DNA of 64,000 nucleotides from assembly GCF_003173775.1 (NCBI RefSeq), contig NZ_CP029552.1, positions 5,849,001-5,913,000 on the forward strand. Direction: 5' to 3'. The translations under genes were made by a program, and so were the position numbers. Under the pieces are notes generated by a model that had not been told where the DNA came from, searched no databases, and saw only the letters and a program-made list of their open reading frames with translations. Positions 59,799 to 64,000 of this stretch are shown here, in pieces. The stretch comes from Methylobacterium sp. 17Sr1-1. GTDB taxonomy: Bacteria; Pseudomonadota; Alphaproteobacteria; Rhizobiales; Beijerinckiaceae. Numbering within the stretch: the stretch's first letter is position 1; every line of letters starts with the position of its first letter.

Positions 59799-60806
59799 AT
59801 GGACGCGGGGCCGTGCGGCGTGCTGGACTCGTGCCCGCGGGAGGACGGGATGCGGGCGAACACGGTCCACAAGCGGGCCTACAACCAATGCTTGTCCGTG
59901 CTGGCGGCGCGGCCGCTCGGATCCTGGTCCGCCTCGGAGGCCGACCTGTCCGAGTTGCTCGAGGTCAGCCGCACGACGGTGCGGGGCGTGCTGGCAGGGC
60001 TCGCCGCGTCCGGCATCGTCGGGATGGACGGGGCACGGCGCTGCCTGATCCGTCATCCGCGGCCGGAGGATTATTTTCCGGGACTCGAGACCGAGACGGT
60101 GGCCGAAGCCGTCGAGCGCAAGTTCATGCAATGGGTGCTCCAGGGCGATTGCCGCCCGGGCCAGATGGTCAACACCGCGGAACTGGCGCGCCTGTTCGGC
60201 GTCTCGACCACGGCGGTGCGGGAATACCTGACCCGGTTCAGCCAGTTCGGGCTGCTGAAGCGGCGCGAGAACAGCGGCTGGATCTTCGCCGGGGTGACGC
60301 CGGACTTCGCCGCCGAAATCTACGAGATCCGCGAGATGTTCGAGCTGCGCTCGGCCCGCCGCTTCGTCGAACTGGCGCCGGATTCGCCGGCCTGGGCCGA
60401 GCTTGCGGCGATCGAGCGCGAGCATCACGCCCTGCTCGCCGAGATCGACGCGCGCTATCGCGACTTCTCACGCCTCGACGAGCGGCTGCACCGGCTGATC
60501 CACGACGCCTCGCGCAACCGCTTCATCCGCGACTTCTACGACGTGATCTCGATCATCTTCCACTACCATTACCAATGGGACAAATCCGACGAGAAGGAGC
60601 GCCACCGCGTCGCCCTGCGCGAGCACCTCGACTACATCGCCGCCCTGCGCTCGCGCGACCTGCGCCAGATCGACCAGACCTGCCGGGCCCATCTGCGCAC
60701 CGCCCGGGCGACTCTGCTGCGCTCGATCGCGGTCGGCCCGCTGGGCGGTGCGCCGGCGCGGATGCACGGGCCGGAGGCCGTCGAGGCGCTTCCGCCCGCC
60801 GGATGA
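59799..60806 (+). CDS. GntR-family transcriptional regulator
   Basis: A 335-residue regulator. The region around residues 45-70 (SASEADLSELLEVSRTTVRG) and a second winged-helix around 125-155 (MVNTAELARLFGVSTTAVRE) are both helix-turn-helix-like. A FadR-type (FCD) helical domain follows with FELRSARRFVELAPDSPAWA, DERLHRLIHDASRNRF and REHLDYIAALRSRDLRQIDQ, the His residues being metal/ligand sites in this family. Divergent from the sugar-acid operon, which it probably controls. ATG 59799 or ATG 59850 may be the start. Confidence 0.85.
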   Translation: MDAGPCGVLDSCPREDGMRANTVHKRAYNQCLSVLAARPLGSWSASEADLSELLEVSRTTVRGVLAGLAASGIVGMDGARRCLIRHPRPEDYFPGLETETVAEAVERKFMQWVLQGDCRPGQMVNTAELARLFGVSTTAVREYLTRFSQFGLLKRRENSGWIFAGVTPDFAAEIYEIREMFELRSARRFVELAPDSPAWAELAAIEREHHALLAEIDARYRDFSRLDERLHRLIHDASRNRFIRDFYDVISIIFHYHYQWDKSDEKERHRVALREHLDYIAALRSRDLRQIDQTCRAHLRTARATLLRSIAVGPLGGAPARMHGPEAVEALPPAG

Positions 60807-61136
60807 GGTCTCCGTGCCCTGCGGGCCAGGTCTCGATCGGTCTGGATCTCAGAACCTGTTCGAGCTGCTCGACAGTATTGCCGCCCTCCGGGTCAGGCGC
60901 GATCGGCCGCTCGACGTTTCATGCGCCAGGCATGACGTTGCGCTATCGAGATGATGTGCACGTCGCATCTGTGGATCCGGTGGCGTTTCGCTGTGCAACC
61001 GGTGCCTGCACGGGTGCGCGTCCGTAGGTAAGGCTTCCTTCACCCTGTTGCGCGAAGAAGAGAGCGGCCGTTCGCGGCGTCCGCCTCGGATTAACCCTGG
61101 GGCGGCGACCGGTCGTCGCCTTCCTTCGGAGCTCAG
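60807..61136. other. Intergenic region before the TolC-type gene
   Basis: About 330 bases. I see no supported gene or notable hairpin. It should hold the promoter of the outer-membrane protein gene. Confidence 0.4.
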
Positions 61137-62633
61137 ATGTCGGTGCGGCGCGCGAGGATGGAGAGGCTGGGCTGCGTCCTGGCGATCCTGGCGGGCTCCG
61201 CGGGTGCGGTCCGGGCGCAGAGCCTCGAGGAGGCCTCCGCGGCGGCGCTCGAATCGAGCTTCGTGCTGCGGGCCGAGCGCGCCCGGCAGGACGGCGCCGA
61301 GGAGCGCCTGCGCGGTGCCATCGACGCCTTCATGCCCACCGTCGCCTTCACGGCCGACCGGCCGCTCAAGAGCCGGATCACCTACGCGCCGGAGGCCGCC
61401 CCGCCGGTGGTCGGGCTCGACGCGACGCCGCGGCGGGCGCCGAGCGTGGTCGGGATCACCGCGAACCTGCCGCTCTTCGACGGGTTCCGGCGCTGGAACG
61501 GCTACCAGACCGCCCGCACGCTCGCCGAATCGGGCCGGCTGCTCCTGATCGGCCGGCGCCAGCAGGTGCTGCTCGACACCGCGATCGCCTATCTCGCGGT
61601 CCTGCGCGACACCCGGATCCTGGCGGCGCGCGAGGCGCAACGGGTCGCGATCCAGCGCATCGCCGCCTTCACCGACAAGCAGTTCGAGCTCAACGACGCC
61701 ACCCGCACCGACGTGGCGCTCGCCCGCTCGCGGGTGCAGGAGGCCGAGGCCCTGCGCCTGCGGGCCCAGGCCGACCTCACGGCCTCCCGGCTCGATTTCA
61801 CCCGGCTCACCCGGATGGCGCCGGAGCGGATGCTGCCGCCGCGCCTGCCCGACGGGCTGCCGCGCAGCGCCGACGCCTATGCCGAGCTGGTGCGCAAGGC
61901 GAATCCCGACATCGCGGCGTTCCAGCTCGAGGCGGAGGCCGCCGGCTACCAGGCCAAGGCGGCGGTCGCGGACCTGCTCCCCAAGGTCAACCTGCAATTC
62001 TCGAAGATCGCGCAGCTCGGCTACAGCCCGGCCCTCGACCGGATCACCGACACCACGACCCGGGTCGTCGCGAGCGTACCGATCTACGAGCCCGGCAGCC
62101 TGCCGCGGATCGGCGAAGCCTCGGCGCTCGCGCGCCAGCGCGGCTACGAGGCGCAGGACAAGGAACTGGCGACGCTCACCGCGGCCCGCATCGCATTCGC
62201 GCGGCGCCAGGCTACCGCCGAGCAATACGCCCAGCTGACGGCGCGGATCCGCGAACTGCGCGAGACGATGCGCGGCTTCGGCATCGAGCGGGCGGCGGGC
62301 TTCCGCACCGTCCTCGACGAACTGAACATCCGCGGCGAGCTCGCCAATGCCGAGGTGGCGGCGGAAATCGTGCTGAACGAGCGCGACGGGCAGGCGCTCC
62401 AGCTCGCCGCCGCGGCGGCGCTCCTCGACGCCGCGCCGGGTGGGTCGCCGGCGCGGCGGTTCGAGTCGGTCGCCCCGCCGCCGCCGCCGGCCCTGCGCCG
62501 CTCGCTCGCGGCGGCGCCTGTCGAGGCTGTGCCGGTCCTGCGCGGGAGCGGCGCAGGGCCGGCGGCGGTGGGGGCGAGGGCGCTGCCAGCGCCGGTGCTG
62601 CGGGTGTCGCGGGCGGAAGCCGGTTCCCGGTAG
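61137..62633 (+). CDS. TolC-family outer membrane efflux/secretion protein
   Basis: A 498-residue protein with signal peptide (LGCVLAILAGSAGAVRAQ) and the two-fold OEP repeat of TolC: SLEEASAAALESSFVLRAER, LFDGFRRWNGYQTARTLAES, ATRTDVALARSRVQEAEAL and, in the second half, IYEPGSLPRIGEASALARQR. The last 60 residues are a Pro/Ala-rich tail. Probably the outer-membrane channel for the ABC exporter converging on it from the right (63118). Confidence 0.9.
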   Translation: MSVRRARMERLGCVLAILAGSAGAVRAQSLEEASAAALESSFVLRAERARQDGAEERLRGAIDAFMPTVAFTADRPLKSRITYAPEAAPPVVGLDATPRRAPSVVGITANLPLFDGFRRWNGYQTARTLAESGRLLLIGRRQQVLLDTAIAYLAVLRDTRILAAREAQRVAIQRIAAFTDKQFELNDATRTDVALARSRVQEAEALRLRAQADLTASRLDFTRLTRMAPERMLPPRLPDGLPRSADAYAELVRKANPDIAAFQLEAEAAGYQAKAAVADLLPKVNLQFSKIAQLGYSPALDRITDTTTRVVASVPIYEPGSLPRIGEASALARQRGYEAQDKELATLTAARIAFARRQATAEQYAQLTARIRELRETMRGFGIERAAGFRTVLDELNIRGELANAEVAAEIVLNERDGQALQLAAAAALLDAAPGGSPARRFESVAPPPPPALRRSLAAAPVEAVPVLRGSGAGPAAVGARALPAPVLRVSRAEAGSR

Positions 62634-62752
62634 AGTGCCGGGTCTCGGCGCGGGGGCCCTGGGTCGAGCTGACGGATGATCTCGAGCCGCACGCGGTACG
62701 GCAGTGGTGGGCGATCGTCTCGAATGAGCGATGATTCAGTTTTCACCCCGCG

Positions 62753-62921
62753 CCCTTTCCCGGACGACTGAAGCGATAGCGGAAGGAGATCCGGGATCCA
62801 GCAGGAAACTTCGCGAAGCGTCCGTCTGTCTGCAACGGTGCAGTCAAGGAGCCGCTTCGCGGCACTTCTCTCCTGGATCCCGGATCTCCTTCCGCTGACG
62901 CTTCAGTCGTCCGGGAAAGGG
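62753..62921. repeat. 169-bp palindromic repeat, copy 2
   Basis: Same ends and length as the copy at 8448-8616 (CCCTTTCCCGGACGACTGAA and complement), with scattered substitutions in the centre and balancing one-base indels. The internal TTCGCGAAGCG and CTGCAACGGTGCAG stems are kept. It lies between the convergent TolC-type and ABC-exporter genes. Confidence 0.85.
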
Positions 62922-63117
62922 GAGCCCTATGACAAACGTCCTCTTGCAAGCTCCGACCTGGATCATTGTCGGATGCCGTGCTCCAGCTGGATCGACACCC
63001 TCCGGCTCATGCTGGGTTCCGCTTGGAGGCCCCGGAATGACGCGGAGGGTGCCAGGTCCGTTTGGGGGAAGCGTCTTCTCGATCCGCCGCTCACCTCGCA
63101 CCGAGGCACGCCGCCCC
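62922..63117. other. Intergenic remainder with REP-like palindrome
   Basis: Between the 169-bp repeat and the ABC-exporter stop codon. It contains a degraded REP-like element at 63011-63042 (CTGGGTTCCGC..GGCCCCGGAATGAC), related to 54421-54456. No gene is supported. Confidence 0.45.
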
Positions 63118-64000
63118 TCACGCCGCCTCCGGCACCGGCGCTCCGGGCTTCTCCGGCGGGCGCGGATCCTCCGTCAGCCGCCCGTTCTCGATCCGGAAGA
63201 CCCGGTCGACCTGATCGAGCAGGCGCTCGGAGTGGGTGATGAACACCTTGGCGGCCTTCACGCCCTTCAGGCTCTCGACGAGGGCGACCTCCGTCGCCGG
63301 GTCGAGATTCGCCGTCACCTCGTCGAGGAGCATCAGCCGCGGCCGGCGGCAGATCGCGCGGGCGAGCAGCAGGCGGCGGCGCTGGCCGGTGGAGAGCACG
63401 CTGCCCTCCTCCGAGACGTGGGTGGCGTAGCCCTGGGGCAGCCGCTCGATCTCCTCGCGCAAGCCGACCCGGACCAGGGCCGCCTCCATCTCGGCGTGGG
63501 ACACGGCGGGATCGAACAGCGACAGGTTGTCGGCCACGGTGCCGGCGAAGAGCCCGTCATCGGCGAAGACGACCCCGAGATTGGCCCGGTACTCGCGCTT
63601 GCCGAACTGGCTCAACGGCGCGCCGTCGACCATGACCGAGCCGGCGGCGGGCTCGGTGAGGCTGGCGAGGATCCGCATCAGCGACGACTTGCCCGAGCCC
63701 GAGGCGCCGACGATCGCGATCGTCTCGCAGCGGCCGACATCGATGGTGAGGGAGGCCCCCGTCAGGATCGGCTCGTCGCCGCGGCCGAACCGGATCGTGA
63801 CGTTGTCGACCCGCACCTCCTTGCGGATCGACCGGTGGACCATCGCCTCGTGCAGGCCCTCCTCCGGCGCCTGGCCGATCACGTCGTCGAGGCGGGCGAC
63901 GTGGACCTTGAGGGCGGCGAGCTGGAGCAGGCTCGAGGTCAGGTGGTTGACCCGGTCGAAGAAGTCGGTGCGCAGGGCGATGAAGGCGTAGAGCGTGCCG
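63118..64000 (-). CDS. Peptidase/bacteriocin-type ABC exporter (C-terminal part)
   Basis: The frame stays open to the right edge, so the N-terminus lies outside. Visible: the end of the membrane domain (YAFIALRTDFFDRVNHLTSS, LLQLAALKVHVARLDDV), typical of CvaB-type exporters with an N-terminal C39 peptidase. A nucleotide-binding domain follows with Walker A GASGSGKSS, a variant signature LSTGQRRR, Walker B LMLLDEVTANLDP and switch FITHSERLL. It probably forms a type I secretion system with the TolC-type protein. The peptidase domain itself cannot be seen. Confidence 0.8.
   Translation of the reverse strand, partial: GTLYAFIALRTDFFDRVNHLTSSLLQLAALKVHVARLDDVIGQAPEEGLHEAMVHRSIRKEVRVDNVTIRFGRGDEPILTGASLTIDVGRCETIAIVGASGSGKSSLMRILASLTEPAAGSVMVDGAPLSQFGKREYRANLGVVFADDGLFAGTVADNLSLFDPAVSHAEMEAALVRVGLREEIERLPQGYATHVSEEGSVLSTGQRRRLLLARAICRRPRLMLLDEVTANLDPATEVALVESLKGVKAAKVFITHSERLLDQVDRVFRIENGRLTEDPRPPEKPGAPVPEAA

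Overview
The window is GC-rich, gene-dense chromosomal DNA of an alphaproteobacterial methylotroph, almost certainly Methylobacterium or a close relative. The evidence is the set of archaeal-type C1 genes (fae, mch, fhcBADC, mptG, mfnB and relatives), a lanthanide-uptake (lut-like) cluster and an mxaD homologue, together with GTG/TTG starts, ATGA and TGATG gene junctions and many palindromic intergenic repeats.

Layout. 1-8.4 kb: the 3' part of pnp, a higBA toxin-antitoxin pair, a glutathione transferase, two small membrane proteins, a RidA protein, a polyamine-binding protein, a DUF3597 protein, a Rieske oxygenase and a BLUF photoreceptor. 8.4-15.7 kb: first part of the C1 island, with a MfnF-like protein, a HisA-like barrel, fae, a CitG-like protein, a RimK-like ATP-grasp ligase, mch and a second ATP-grasp protein. 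16-22.8 kb: an esterase, then mptG divergent from fhcB-A-D-C. 22.9-28.4 kb: a leftward lut-like cluster (ABC permease and ATPase, beta-propeller, substrate-binding protein, small exported proteins). 28.5-34.1 kb: rightward mfnB, an MfnE-like kinase, a DHPS-like protein, DUF447, mxaD and a second beta-propeller. 34-36.3 kb: an orphan BrnA-type antitoxin, two 340-bp direct repeats and a hypothetical gene. 36.4-49.3 kb: a nearly complete type II secretion (T2SS) locus, gspK-J-I-H-O, an unknown membrane protein, a frameshifted gspG, gspD, a gspC-like gene, gspM-L and gspE-F. 49.4-54.3 kb: galU, galE, a lytic transglycosylase, a class II aldolase. 54.5-60.8 kb: a catabolic operon with a polar-amino-acid-type ABC transporter, a zinc alcohol dehydrogenase, a UxaB-like reductase and a divergent GntR regulator. 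61-64 kb: a TolC-type outer membrane protein facing the 3' end of a peptidase/bacteriocin-type ABC exporter.

How it works together. Fae condenses formaldehyde with tetrahydromethanopterin (H4MPT), Mch hydrolyses methenyl-H4MPT, and FhcD with FhcABC moves the formyl group to methylofuran and releases formate. MptG, the DHPS-like protein and the RimK-like ligase probably make the pterin. MfnB, the MfnE-like kinase, the MfnF-like protein and an ATP-grasp ligase probably make the furan cofactor. The lut-like genes would supply lanthanide to methanol dehydrogenase, where an MxaD-like protein also acts. The most interesting anomalies are the one-base frameshift in the major pseudopilin gene, short tandem duplications at several pseudopilin starts, an in-frame polyproline tail behind the fae stop codon, and several families of structured repeats.
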